Below are positions 27,203 through 36,300 of a stretch of 64,000 nucleotides of DNA, in pieces. This DNA comes from JAZNQN01 sp045590195 (GTDB taxonomy: Bacteria; Bacillota; Clostridia; UMGS1883; UMGS1540). Both the position numbers and the translations under genes were made by a program. Under the pieces are notes generated by a model. The model saw only the letters and a program-made list of their open reading frames with translations. It searched no databases and was not told the DNA's origin. The first letter of the stretch is position 1, and each line of letters begins with the position of its first letter. The stretch lies in the NCBI GenBank assembly GCA_045590195.1, contig JAZNQN010000044.1, positions 1 through 64,000 of the forward strand, written 5' to 3'.

Positions 27203-28297
27203 ATGAATACTATAACTTCTGAACCTAAAATAGAAAAAAAGCGTATGCTTTTTATTGATATTCTTAAAACTATCGCAATTTTCGGCGTTTTAATAATTCA
27301 TTTCACACCGAGAGCTTATACTGAATATTCTCCTTATTCATTTCAGTATATATTTACTGTTTTTATAAACTGCCTGGTACGCTTTAGTGTACCTGTTTTT
27401 GTAATGTGCAGCGGTACACTTTTTCTTGATGATAACAAATCAGTTTCAGTAAGGAGTATTTATAAAAAATACATACCACGTATAGTTATAGCCCTTTTCA
27501 TTTTTGCGGTAATTTACGAAGGGTTTTCAATTTGTTGTTCTTTTCTTAATACGGGCGTTTGGGATACTGCTTTTTTTGTCACTGCCTTGAAAAACCTTTT
27601 AACCTTTAACACCCATTTTCACTTGTATTATCTTTACATAATTATAATTCTTTATGCTCTTACGCCAACAATTAAATTGTTTTTAAAATCTGCCAGGAAA
27701 AGAGATATTGAATATATAATTTTGTTTATTTTTATAACAAGCATTTTTCTGCCGTTTCTCAGAAACTTTTATCCTCTCGACCGCTATTTCGGAGGTATGA
27801 CTTTTCAGTACTCTTTAAATCTTGTATACAGCCTGATTGTTTACTACATACTTGGATACTATTTAAACAAATTCCCTCCAGAAGGCAAGAAATTTATTCT
27901 TACAATTGCACTTGGTATACTTAGTGTTTTTATAACATTTTTCGGCACAACAAACCGCCTTATTGAAAGCGGCTCTCTTTCCGAAATTTATCTGCAGGGA
28001 ACTTCGCCAACTGTATTTTTTATGTCGACAGCGCTGTTCTCTTCAGCAAAAAAACTAAGCAAAAATATCAGTGAACATTCTTTTGCATCAAGAATTTTTA
28101 AATTTATTTCAAAAGTAAGCTTTACAATTTATCTTGTACACGAGTGTTTTAATATTTTGTTTGAAAAACTTGGATTTACTATTTTTTGTATGAATCCTCT
28201 TATTTCTCTCCCTCTTTTGCTCATTTCAAACACAATACTTTCATCACTTGCATATCTGATTTTAAGAAAAATTCCAGGCATTAAAAGTATTTTGTAA
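27203..28297 (+). CDS. Acyltransferase family 3 membrane protein (OafA/YiaH-like)
   Basis: This 364-residue protein has about ten membrane helices. The N-terminal motif LFIDILKTIAIFGVLIIHF and the second-helix motif RFSVPVFVMCSGTLFL are diagnostic of acyltransferase 3 proteins, which move acetyl or succinyl groups onto extracellular polysaccharides. The key histidine of the first motif (IIH) is present. It is transcribed alone, divergently from the two-component operon. A GGGG ribosome site precedes the ATG. The acceptor glycan cannot be told from sequence. Confidence 0.85.
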   Translation: MNTITSEPKIEKKRMLFIDILKTIAIFGVLIIHFTPRAYTEYSPYSFQYIFTVFINCLVRFSVPVFVMCSGTLFLDDNKSVSVRSIYKKYIPRIVIALFIFAVIYEGFSICCSFLNTGVWDTAFFVTALKNLLTFNTHFHLYYLYIIIILYALTPTIKLFLKSARKRDIEYIILFIFITSIFLPFLRNFYPLDRYFGGMTFQYSLNLVYSLIVYYILGYYLNKFPPEGKKFILTIALGILSVFITFFGTTNRLIESGSLSEIYLQGTSPTVFFMSTALFSSAKKLSKNISEHSFASRIFKFISKVSFTIYLVHECFNILFEKLGFTIFCMNPLISLPLLLISNTILSSLAYLILRKIPGIKSIL

Positions 28298-28311
28298 TAA
28301 AAGCAAATCTA

Positions 28312-28340
28312 TTGACAAAATATGATATTTTTTATATAAT
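28312..28340 (+). promoter_or_regulatory. Sigma-A promoter of the PP2C-like gene
   Basis: TTGACA and TATAAT are both perfect and exactly 17 nt apart, predicting a start of transcription near 28347. This fixes the 5' end of the message about 24 nt before the proposed AUU start. Confidence 0.85.
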
Positions 28341-28370
28341 TAAGTATATTTTTCGAAATGTGGTGATTTT

Positions 28371-29381
28371 ATTTTTTTACCAAGATTTAATGTAACGGTT
28401 TCTTCGTCTGTTCATAATAAGACGGCAACCGATTGCTTTTACATAAACGGTTCATGCCCGCCCGGCGGCTCAAAAATTATGACAAAACCTGTTCTTCGCA
28501 GCGTTAACGGGAAAAATCTTGTTTTTGCAGTTTCTGATAGTCTTTGCGTTTCAGAAGATATTCCAACACCTTCTCATACGCTTTGTACTATGCTAAAAAA
28601 ATATCACGATAAGCTTGCTGAAGCAAATGTTGAACAGCTTGATGCAGTAATGCGTGATTTTGCAACAGATTTAAACGGAGAAATAAGCGTTATTGCTTCT
28701 GCTTCATCTTATAAAGACTACGCTTCCTCTCTTTCTCTTCTCACTGTAAACGGCGGCGTTGCAACAGTTACAAATGTTGGTAATACTTCAGCTTTTTTAA
28801 TGCGTGATGGTCAGCTTACTGAGCTTGCCTCGCCAAATGTTGCAAAATTGCATAAGGCTATCGTTCCAGGAAACGGAAATATGATTGGAAATTTCAGAAG
28901 TGGCGAAACTTTAACGCCCGACCTTTCCGATTCATACGAAATTGTAAAAAACGATGTTTTCCTTCTTTGCTCTGATGGGCTTACTTCAGCACTTAATCAG
29001 CAAAGAATTTCATACATACTTTCACTTGATTTATCTGATGAGCGCCTTGCTACAAGGCTTGTAAGCGAAGCCCTCGCCCGCGGTGCAAACGATGATATAA
29101 CTGTAATGATTATAAGAAATGGAGCAACACCTTATTCTTCGCCCAAGAAGAGAAAAACTGCTGTATCGCTTTGTTTTGGGGTTATTTTACTTGCAGTTTT
29201 TGTTGCATTTATAACTTCATCATTCAAATCCTGTTCCAAAAAACCTGAAATTTCAAATGAAGGAGCAACTATCACAGAAACTGCATCGCCGAAGCCTGAT
29301 GAGTTTATGACTTCAGAAAACGATGCTTCTCCCACCCCGGTACCAACAGACGATTTTATTCTGCGAACACCAAAACCATAA
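28371..29381 (+). CDS. PP2C-like protein phosphatase with C-terminal membrane helix; probable AUU start
   Basis: The first ATG (28479) would give 300 residues lacking the N-terminal PP2C strand. The same frame is open upstream and encodes a PP2C-like motif 1 (SSSVHNKTATDCFYING) before that ATG. No ATG, GTG or TTG occurs there; the only codon placed after a ribosome site (GGTGAT, 28362-28367) is ATT at 28371, just 24 nt from the predicted transcription start. The protein would have 336 residues. Later metal motifs are present (CSDGL and GANDDIT), but the DGMGG box is degenerate (SDSLCVSED). A membrane helix (about 265-285) and a short Ser/Pro tail follow. Catalytic activity is uncertain. Confidence 0.7.
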   Translation: MFLPRFNVTVSSSVHNKTATDCFYINGSCPPGGSKIMTKPVLRSVNGKNLVFAVSDSLCVSEDIPTPSHTLCTMLKKYHDKLAEANVEQLDAVMRDFATDLNGEISVIASASSYKDYASSLSLLTVNGGVATVTNVGNTSAFLMRDGQLTELASPNVAKLHKAIVPGNGNMIGNFRSGETLTPDLSDSYEIVKNDVFLLCSDGLTSALNQQRISYILSLDLSDERLATRLVSEALARGANDDITVMIIRNGATPYSSPKKRKTAVSLCFGVILLAVFVAFITSSFKSCSKKPEISNEGATITETASPKPDEFMTSENDASPTPVPTDDFILRTPKP

Positions 29382-29385
29382 ATTT

Positions 29386-29415
29386 AAAGCTGAGCAAAAT
29401 TTGCTCAGCTTTTTT
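29386..29415. terminator. Bidirectional terminator between PP2C-like gene and yunB
   Basis: A stem AAAGCTGAGC / GCTCAGCTTT with an AT-rich loop is followed by T runs on both strands, serving the two converging genes. Confidence 0.85.
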
Positions 29416-30103
29416 AATCGCCATCCGGCAAAAGGTTTAAAACTGCGTCCTGAGGGTCGCTTTGCCCTGTAACATTAGTATATGTTCCCGGTACTCCTCC
29501 AACAATTATTGTTTCCGCAATCGGTATCTGGGTTTTAACAGAAGTACTTTTTGAGCTGATTGGAAGAAGCACTGAGATTGTCATACTTATTTCAAGATAA
29601 ATTTCGTGTTTCGTTTGGTTAATACCGGCAGAAGTAAACTCATTTTTAACATCAATTCCGGCGTAACCAACAGGTACCATTTTTATTTTAATTTTAGGCC
29701 CAAGGCCTGAAAACATACTTTGATTTAAAAGATTTCCAAGCGGTATTTTCGTAGTCATAAGGTCAATATCGCTTACCTTTTTTTCAACTTCCATAGCAAT
29801 AGTTGACTTGAGTCTGTTTATCTCAACAACATTCGAAGTAACCGCAGCAACATTGTTTTCTCCATTTTTCTGAAAAGATACAAGGTCGCTGTATTTAATA
29901 TCCGAATTTGCCATTATATCGTTTACAACATTTGCAATAACTCTTACTGCAACGCTTTTTGCCCGAGAAGATGCAACTTCGTTTATTATTGGCCTCATTC
30001 GTACTTCGAAAATTGTAAATGAAATTATTGTACAAATCAGAAAAATGCAGAAAAATATGTAAAGCCATTTTTTCCTACTGCTTCGCCGATATTTCTTAGC
30101 CAC
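29414..30103 (-). CDS. yunB: Sporulation protein YunB
   Basis: This 229-residue protein has a basic N-terminus, one membrane helix (about 13-30) and a conserved outer domain. It shows the family patterns RPIINEVASSRAKSVAVRVI, EVNRLK-like VVEINRLKSTI, the PLGNLL segment and the C-terminal TQIPIAETIIVGGVPGTY. YunB is made in the mother cell during sporulation in Bacillus and is needed for normal spore formation. It starts at GTG after GGTGAT. Its presence suggests the organism can sporulate. Confidence 0.9.
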   Translation of the reverse strand: MAKKYRRSSRKKWLYIFFCIFLICTIISFTIFEVRMRPIINEVASSRAKSVAVRVIANVVNDIMANSDIKYSDLVSFQKNGENNVAAVTSNVVEINRLKSTIAMEVEKKVSDIDLMTTKIPLGNLLNQSMFSGLGPKIKIKMVPVGYAGIDVKNEFTSAGINQTKHEIYLEISMTISVLLPISSKSTSVKTQIPIAETIIVGGVPGTYTNVTGQSDPQDAVLNLLPDGD

Positions 30104-30150
30104 AAAGCATCACCATTTTTATTCTATTCAGCAAATTTTCTTTTCGTTAC

Positions 30151-30188
30151 AAAAAACCGCCTGCAGAACAAACTTTCCGCAAACGGTT
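30151..30188 (-). terminator. Terminator of the plsX-acpP-rnc-radical SAM operon
   Basis: On the minus strand AACCGTTTGC pairs, with two wobbles, with GCAGGCGGTT and is followed by TTTT. The stem includes the stop codon of the radical SAM gene. Confidence 0.65.
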
Positions 30189-31149
30189 ATTCTTCGTAAA
30201 ACTCAAGTTTTACTTTGTATTTATTTTCAATATAATCTGCATTGCATCGCTTTTGTCCCAAATACTGGGAAAGTTTACCCTTGGGAACCTTCATTGAAAT
30301 TACTTTTTCGCTAGAATTTTTCACAAATTCTTCAATTTCATCGCGTAAAATTCTCGCCCTGACCATTTCGCCCATAGCGCTATGATATCCGCCTGCCAGA
30401 ATTTCATCGCCAAGAGTATCTGTTTCCTGAAGACCTACCCTTATAACGTTAACGCCGCCGCTTTCTAAAATTTTAACAGCCTTTGCAGAAATTTCAACTG
30501 CTTCAGTAATGCTAAGTGGCTTATATTCGCTATATTTATACATTTCGCCAAGCTTTGTGTGTTTCAATACACAAGTTGGATATACCCTCGCCTCGTCAGC
30601 ACCAAGCCTCACAATTTCATTTGCTGTGAAAATAGTTTTTTCTTCTGTATCTCCGGGAAGACCGGGCATCATCTGAAGACCAAGAATAAAGCCGTGTTTT
30701 TTAATAAGCTTTGCCGCATTTTCGGCATCTTTTGCACTATGGCCTCTGTTTGATAATTTAAGTACATCATCACACATCGACTGGACACCAAGTTCAATAT
30801 TTGTAACACCGTAATTTTTCAGCATTATCAGTATGTCTTCAGTTATATAATCAGGCCTTGTAGAAAGCCTTATGCCATCAACAATTCCTCTGTCAACATA
30901 TTCTTTTGCAACAGAAAGATATTCTTTTTGTTTTTCGGTTTCTATTCCCGTAAAACTTCCACCGAAAAAAGCAATAAGTGCTTTTCTGTTTTTCAAAAAA
31001 CTCAGAAATGTATCAATAGTCGATTTAACATTTTCGGCAGTAGGCTCGCTTTTTTCTCCTGTGATTGAGTGCTGATTGCAAAAAACGCAGTCATTTTTAC
31101 AACCAAAATGCGGAATAAAAACCGGAATATTCGAATACTTTTCACTCAT
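30187..31149 (-). CDS. Radical SAM protein, ELP3-like without acetyltransferase domain
   Basis: This 320-residue protein has the radical SAM cluster motif C17-x3-C21-x2-C24 and the following GGSFTGI and GVQSMCDDVL segments typical of the ELP3-like radical SAM branch. The C-terminal 50 residues do not form a GNAT domain, so it is the short form often annotated as 'elongator protein 3-like' or 'TIGR01212-type' next to rnc in Clostridia. The start overlaps the rnc stop by one base. Its substrate is unknown; tRNA is possible because full-length ELP3 acts on tRNA. Confidence 0.85.
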   Translation of the reverse strand: MSEKYSNIPVFIPHFGCKNDCVFCNQHSITGEKSEPTAENVKSTIDTFLSFLKNRKALIAFFGGSFTGIETEKQKEYLSVAKEYVDRGIVDGIRLSTRPDYITEDILIMLKNYGVTNIELGVQSMCDDVLKLSNRGHSAKDAENAAKLIKKHGFILGLQMMPGLPGDTEEKTIFTANEIVRLGADEARVYPTCVLKHTKLGEMYKYSEYKPLSITEAVEISAKAVKILESGGVNVIRVGLQETDTLGDEILAGGYHSAMGEMVRARILRDEIEEFVKNSSEKVISMKVPKGKLSQYLGQKRCNADYIENKYKVKLEFYEE

Positions 31150-31838
31150 CAGTTTATAACCCCAAACTCGGAAAGTGCCTTTTTTGCGGCAAGCTGTTCA
31201 GAATCTTTTTTAGTTCTGCCAACTCCGCGCTTAAACTCCTTGTTGTCAATTAAAAGAGAAGTTGTAAAAACCTTATTGTGGTCAGGCCCTTCTTCCAAAA
31301 TGAGCTTATATGTTATTTTGCCGCCGTTTCTGCCCTGAATATATTCCTGAAGCGCAGTTTTATAATCAGAAATGTGCTTTCCGCCAAGAGCCTCTGCAAT
31401 CTGCGGCTTTAATCTTTCAAGAACAAACTCCTCGGCACACTCAAATCCGCCATCAAGATACAAAGCGGCAATCAAAGCCTCCAGAGCGTCGGCCAAAATT
31501 GAAGGACGTTCTCTTCCGCCTGTCATTTCTTCGCCTTTGCCAAGATATATATATTCGCCAAGGTTTATTTCCTGAGCACATTCAGCAAGTGAGCGCTCGC
31601 AAACAATATTTGCTCTTGTTTTCGACATTTCGCCCTCTGCCAGAGTATTCAGAGAAAAAAGATATTTACTTATAACAAGGCTTAAAACCGAGTCGCCAAG
31701 AAATTCCATTCTCTCGTTATAAGGCGATTTTCCATGCATTTCATTTGCATACGAAGAATGAGTGAGCGCAGTTTTAAGAAGCGACATATTTTTAAATTCG
31801 TGATTTGTAATTTGCAAAAATATTTTCTTTAAATCCAC
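31149..31838 (-). CDS. rnc: Ribonuclease III
   Basis: This 229-residue enzyme cleaves double-stranded RNA in rRNA processing. The signature NERMEFLGDSVLSL holds the catalytic Glu and Asp, and the second acidic pair lies in ADALEALIAALYLDGG. A double-stranded RNA binding domain occupies about 155-226, ending in KKDSEQLAAKKALSEF. Length is typical. It follows acpP after a possible attenuating hairpin and overlaps the radical SAM gene. Confidence 0.96.
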   Translation of the reverse strand: MDLKKIFLQITNHEFKNMSLLKTALTHSSYANEMHGKSPYNERMEFLGDSVLSLVISKYLFSLNTLAEGEMSKTRANIVCERSLAECAQEINLGEYIYLGKGEEMTGGRERPSILADALEALIAALYLDGGFECAEEFVLERLKPQIAEALGGKHISDYKTALQEYIQGRNGGKITYKLILEEGPDHNKVFTTSLLIDNKEFKRGVGRTKKDSEQLAAKKALSEFGVIN

Positions 31839-31867
31839 ATTGCAAACCTTCCTTCTGAAAAATCAAA

Positions 31868-31896
31868 AATAAATCCACACCTTGCAGTGTGGATTT
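31868..31896 (-). terminator. Hairpin between acpP and rnc
   Basis: A 10-bp perfect stem AAATCCACAC / GTGTGGATTT with a 6-nt loop and a following T-rich tract on the minus strand lies between acpP and rnc. It could end a fraction of transcripts so that acpP is made in excess over rnc, or act as a processing site. Confidence 0.65.
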
Positions 31897-31900
31897 AAAA

Positions 31901-32131
31901 TTATTCGGCAATTGAACCGATATAGTCTACAACATCTGCTACTGTTGAAATTTTTTCAGCAGCGTCATCGGGAATTTCAATTGAGAATTCTTCTTCAAAA
32001 GCCATAACAAGCTCTACAATATCAAGTGAATCCGCACCGAGTGTATCTACGAATGAAGCATCCATAGTAACTTTGTCTTCGGAAACTCCAAGCTGGTCAA
32101 CGATAATTGCTTTAACTTTATCAAATACCAC
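31901..32131 (-). CDS. acpP: Acyl carrier protein
   Basis: This 76-residue acidic protein carries the growing acyl chain in fatty acid synthesis. The phosphopantetheine site is Ser in GADSLDIVELV. The GTG at 32131 is chosen over one three codons upstream, since the upstream GTG lies inside the GGAGG ribosome site; the chosen start gives the usual N-terminus VFDKVKAIIVDQLGV. It overlaps the plsX stop by 11 nt, so translation is coupled. Confidence 0.96.
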   Translation of the reverse strand: MVFDKVKAIIVDQLGVSEDKVTMDASFVDTLGADSLDIVELVMAFEEEFSIEIPDDAAEKISTVADVVDYIGSIAE

Positions 32132-33146
32132 TATCTGCACCTCCTTCTTCTACAGCCGAGTATTTTGCCATTTCTTCCTGAAGCTTTAATATAAAGTCGC
32201 TTTTTGCAAAAGCATCTGCCTGCTTTATTGTATGCATTATAGTTTTTGCATCACTTGTTCCGTGAGCTTTAATAACGCATTTTGTAACTCCAAGGAAAGG
32301 CGCACCGCCATATTCTTTGTAATCCATTTTTTTCTTAAGTTTATAAATACCTTTTTTAAGCATCAAAGCTGCAAGTTTTGAAACAATACCGCTTAAAAAA
32401 AGTTCTTTAACATTTTTGAAAAGCACAAGACCAGTGCCTTCAGTTGCCTTGAGAAGAATGTTTCCTGAAAAACCATCGCACACAACTACATCGCACGCGC
32501 CCATCACAGGATCTCTTCCCTCAACATTGCCAACAAAATTAAGGCCGCTGTTTTGTAAAAGTTCATAAGCTTCTTTAACAAGCTCGTTACCCTTACCGGC
32601 TTCAGCACCAATATTTAAAAGGCCGATTTCAGGGTTTTCTTTTCCTAAAACCCTTTGTGCATAAATTGAGCCCATAATTGCAAATTCAAGCAGGTTTTTG
32701 GGTTTACAGTTTGTGTTTGCACCTGTATCAACAATAATAAAATTATCTTTATCGCTTGGAAGAGTTGGCACAAGAGCAGGCCTTGAAACGCCCTCAATTC
32801 TTTTAAGAAAGTGAATAGCACCGGTTAAAAGAGCACCTGTGCTTCCGGCAGAAACTAAAGCATCTGCCTTCCCCTCTGCAAGCAGATTAAAAGCACGAAC
32901 CATGGAAGAATCTTTTTTAGTTCTGATGGCCGAGGTGGGTTTATCATCGTTTGTAATTACCTCGGTTGCATTTATAATTTCAATTTTTTCTTTGTCATAT
33001 TTTTCGTTTGCAAGGATATCGGAAATAGTTTTTTCTTCGCCTACAACTAAAATTTTACCGTCAATAACCAAAGAAGCCATAGCAGCTCCACGAACTATTT
33101 CCTTTGGGGCATTGTCGCCGCCCATTGCGTCAATCGCAATAACCAT
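32121..33146 (-). CDS. plsX: Phosphate acyltransferase PlsX
   Basis: This 341-residue enzyme makes acyl-phosphate from acyl-ACP, the first step of phospholipid synthesis. The N-terminal AIDAMGGDNAP and the central GNVEGRD and CDGFSGNILLK motifs are diagnostic. The ATG at 33146 follows GAGGTG at good spacing; a GTG three codons earlier overlaps that site. It heads the plsX-acpP-rnc operon and diverges from smc. A promoter with a palindrome over its -10 lies just upstream. Confidence 0.96.
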   Translation of the reverse strand: MVIAIDAMGGDNAPKEIVRGAAMASLVIDGKILVVGEEKTISDILANEKYDKEKIEIINATEVITNDDKPTSAIRTKKDSSMVRAFNLLAEGKADALVSAGSTGALLTGAIHFLKRIEGVSRPALVPTLPSDKDNFIIVDTGANTNCKPKNLLEFAIMGSIYAQRVLGKENPEIGLLNIGAEAGKGNELVKEAYELLQNSGLNFVGNVEGRDPVMGACDVVVCDGFSGNILLKATEGTGLVLFKNVKELFLSGIVSKLAALMLKKGIYKLKKKMDYKEYGGAPFLGVTKCVIKAHGTSDAKTIMHTIKQADAFAKSDFILKLQEEMAKYSAVEEGGADSGI

Positions 33147-33176
33147 AACAATCACCTCACTACATACTATTTAGGT

Positions 33177-33205
33177 ATTATACCTTAAATACGCCAATTT
33201 TGCAA
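33177..33205 (-). promoter_or_regulatory. Promoter of plsX with palindromic element over the -10
   Basis: On the minus strand TTGCAA and TATAAT are 17 nt apart. The -10 lies inside TTAAGGTATAATACCTAA (33171-33188), an almost perfect palindrome. Its position and TTA...TAA ends resemble FapR-type control of plsX, but the sequence is not the Bacillus FapR consensus, so the operator call is an inference. Confidence 0.65.
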
Positions 33206-33275
33206 GAGAATTTTACAAAAAAATTAAAATCCGGTAACAAAAAAAGTTTTTTACCTATTTATATAACGATTTTTG

Positions 33276-33304
33276 TTGATTAAATTTTCTTTTTCTGTTA
33301 TACT
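33276..33304 (+). promoter_or_regulatory. Promoter of smc
   Basis: TTGATT and TATACT are 17 nt apart, 20 nt before the GTG start of smc. Confidence 0.7.
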
Positions 33305-33323
33305 GTATTATGAGGTGTTTTTT

Positions 33324-36300
33324 GTGTATTTAAAAAAACTAGAAATGCAGGGGTTTAAATCTTTTGTTGATAAAATCTCGCTTGATTTCGGTAACGGAAT
33401 AACCGCCATTGTTGGCCCGAACGGCAGCGGAAAAAGTAATATTTCCGATGCTATACGCTGGGTTTTAGGCGAGCAGAGCATTAAAACTTTGCGCGGAAGC
33501 AAAATGGAAGATGTTATTTTTGCCGGAACCGAAAAAAGAAAGCCTACCGGCTTTGCCGAGGTTTCGTTAACACTTGATAACTCTGAAAGAATTTTTGATA
33601 TTGACTATAATGAAATAACTGTTACACGAAGAGTTTACAGAAGCGGTGAAAGCGAATACTTTATAAACCGTGCAATTTGTCGCCTTCGTGATATTGCCGA
33701 ACTTTTTATGGATACAGGCCTTGGTAAAGACGGGTATTCCATAATAGGCCAGGGTAAAATTGATGCGATAGTATCAGGAAAGCCTGAAGAACGCCGCAAA
33801 ATTTTTGAAGAAGCGGCAGGTGTTTCAAAATTTAAATACAAAAAAATTCAGGCTGAGCATAAACTCGCCCAGACAGAGGACAACCTTGAAAGAGTACTTG
33901 ATATTGCAGGCGAGCTTGAAAGCAGGCTCTCCCCTCTTAAAAAACAATCAGAAAAAGCTACGCGGTATCTTGAACTTCGTGACAAACTTACTCAGCTTGA
34001 CATAAATCTTTATGTTGAAAAAATTACACACCTCACAAAATCACTTGAACAGCAGAGAGAAAAACTTTCTTTCCACATAAAAGAACTTGAAACTGAAAAT
34101 GCGCTTTATGAGCAGTTTCAGGAAAAAGAGGCACAGTTTTATTCAGAAACCGCTGAAGTTGAGCTTAACTTATCAAACCTTCGCGAAGCGTTACATAAAA
34201 CCCAGATTTCTCAAACAGAGCTTGCAGGCGAAATATCTCTTATTAAAAATAATATTAGTGATTTTGGCCGCAGAATTTCTGAAACTGAAACTGAAATCAA
34301 TATGATACTTGGCGACTTTTCCGGCGAAGATGCCAAAAAGGCAGAAATTGCCGCAGATATTGAAAAATATACTGCCGAAAAAAATCGTCTGTTATCGGAG
34401 ATTGACGGCATAAGCGAAAAAATTTCTGACATTTCTGCTGAAGTTGACCAGGTTAATTCTTCTCTTCAGCTTAAAATGCAGGAGGAAAACAACAAACAGC
34501 GTGAAATCGACTTGCTTCAGGGCAAAATTGCAACAATTGATGCACTTGATCAGAATTTCGATGAAAGGCTTGAAAAACTTACTCAGGCTGCAAACGATGC
34601 AAAGGCAAGCCATAATAGCGCAAAAGAAAAATATGATGAGTACGAAAAAGAAATAAATGATAAAAAAGCTCATCAGGCTAAGCTTTTGGAAACATCGAAA
34701 AAACTTGAAAGCGATGCCGAAGCCAAAAAAACTGAAATTTCACAGCTTAAAAATGAGTATAACGACTTAAATGACGAATATAATAAAAAGATGTCACGCC
34801 TGAATATTCTTACAGATATGGAAAAAAATCTTGACGGATTTGCACACGGCGTAAAAGCACTTTTAAAAAGTGATGTTTCAAAGGAATATAATATTCACGG
34901 CATCTATTCAAAGCTTATTAAAACCGACGAAAAATATTTTACCGCAGTTGAAGTTGCCCTTGGAAATGCAATGCAAAACATAGTTGTTTCAACTGACAGC
35001 GATGCAAAAGCGGCAATAAGATACTTAAAAGGCGGAAATCATGGCCGTGTAACATTTTTGCCGGTATCATCTGTTAAAGGCAAACGCGGAACATTTGAAG
35101 GCGAAATAAAATCGTGCCCGGGTTACCTTGGCCTTGTTTGCGACAAAATTGAATGTAGCGAGCAGTATCGCGAAATTACAGAGAGCTTATTAGGCCAAAC
35201 TGCGCTTTTTGACAATATAGACAACGCCTTAAAAGCCGCAAAGCAATTTAACTATAAAATAAAAATTGTTACACTTGGCGGCGAGGCACTTCATCCCGGC
35301 GGTTCAATTTCCGGCGGAAGTGCACCAAAAAATTCAGGGCTTTTGGGCAGAGAAAGCGAAATTGCAAAGCTTACTGAAGTTTGCCGCAACCTCGAAAAGA
35401 AAATGGATAAAGCAGATGACAAAATTGCCGATTTCACCGATGAAATCCGCTCACTTTTAAAAGAACACGAGGTTTGCAGCGAAAATCTTCGCAAAACAGG
35501 CGAAGAGATATTAAAGCTTATTGGTACACGCGAAATTCAATCGCACATTTTATCAAGAGAAGAATCGGAAATGGAAAAACTTTCCTCCGAACTTTCCCTT
35601 ATTAAAAGAGCTGGCGAAAACAGCGCATCTGAAAAGAAACAGCTTCAATTACAAATTGATGCTGAAAACTTAAACAGGGAAAGAATTAAAGCCGACGCAG
35701 AGCTTTTGCGTCAGCAAATAAGCGACCTTATCAAAAAACGTGAGAGCCTTAACTCAAAAACAGTTGAAATTCGTGTTAAAATTTCAACTCAGAATTCGCA
35801 AATCGAAATGTGTAATATGAAATCCGAAAACATTTCTGCCGAGCATCAGCGCCAGGAACAGCGAATTAAGCTTTTAAAATTCAGCATTGAAGAAATGGAA
35901 AAGCGAATTTCCCAGCTTCAGGCTGAAATTAAAGTTAAAGAGCAAAATGTTGAAGAAAACAAGGCTTTAGCCGATAAATACGAAGGCGAAATTACAAGCA
36001 TTATTTCTTCCAAGGCTGACAGTGACAAGGAAATTTCTGCTTTAAAGGAAAACATTCGGGTTCAGAACGAGAAATTAAACAATCTTAAAATTGCTTATGC
36101 AAGAATGGAAGATGGCATTTCTCACTCTGAGCAAAGCCTTGATGATGCAATTGGAAAGCTTTGGAGCGAATACGACATCAGCTTTTCTGAAGCGCAAAAC
36201 CGTGCTACTGAAATTGACAATATTGAAGAAGCCAGGAAAACTGCAGGCACATTAAAAGCACAAATCCGTGCACTTGGTAATATAAATGTTGAGGCAATTG

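Noticed and set aside
30187..31149. Full ELP3 histone/tRNA acetyltransferase
   Set aside because: The GNAT domain is absent; only the radical SAM part is encoded.
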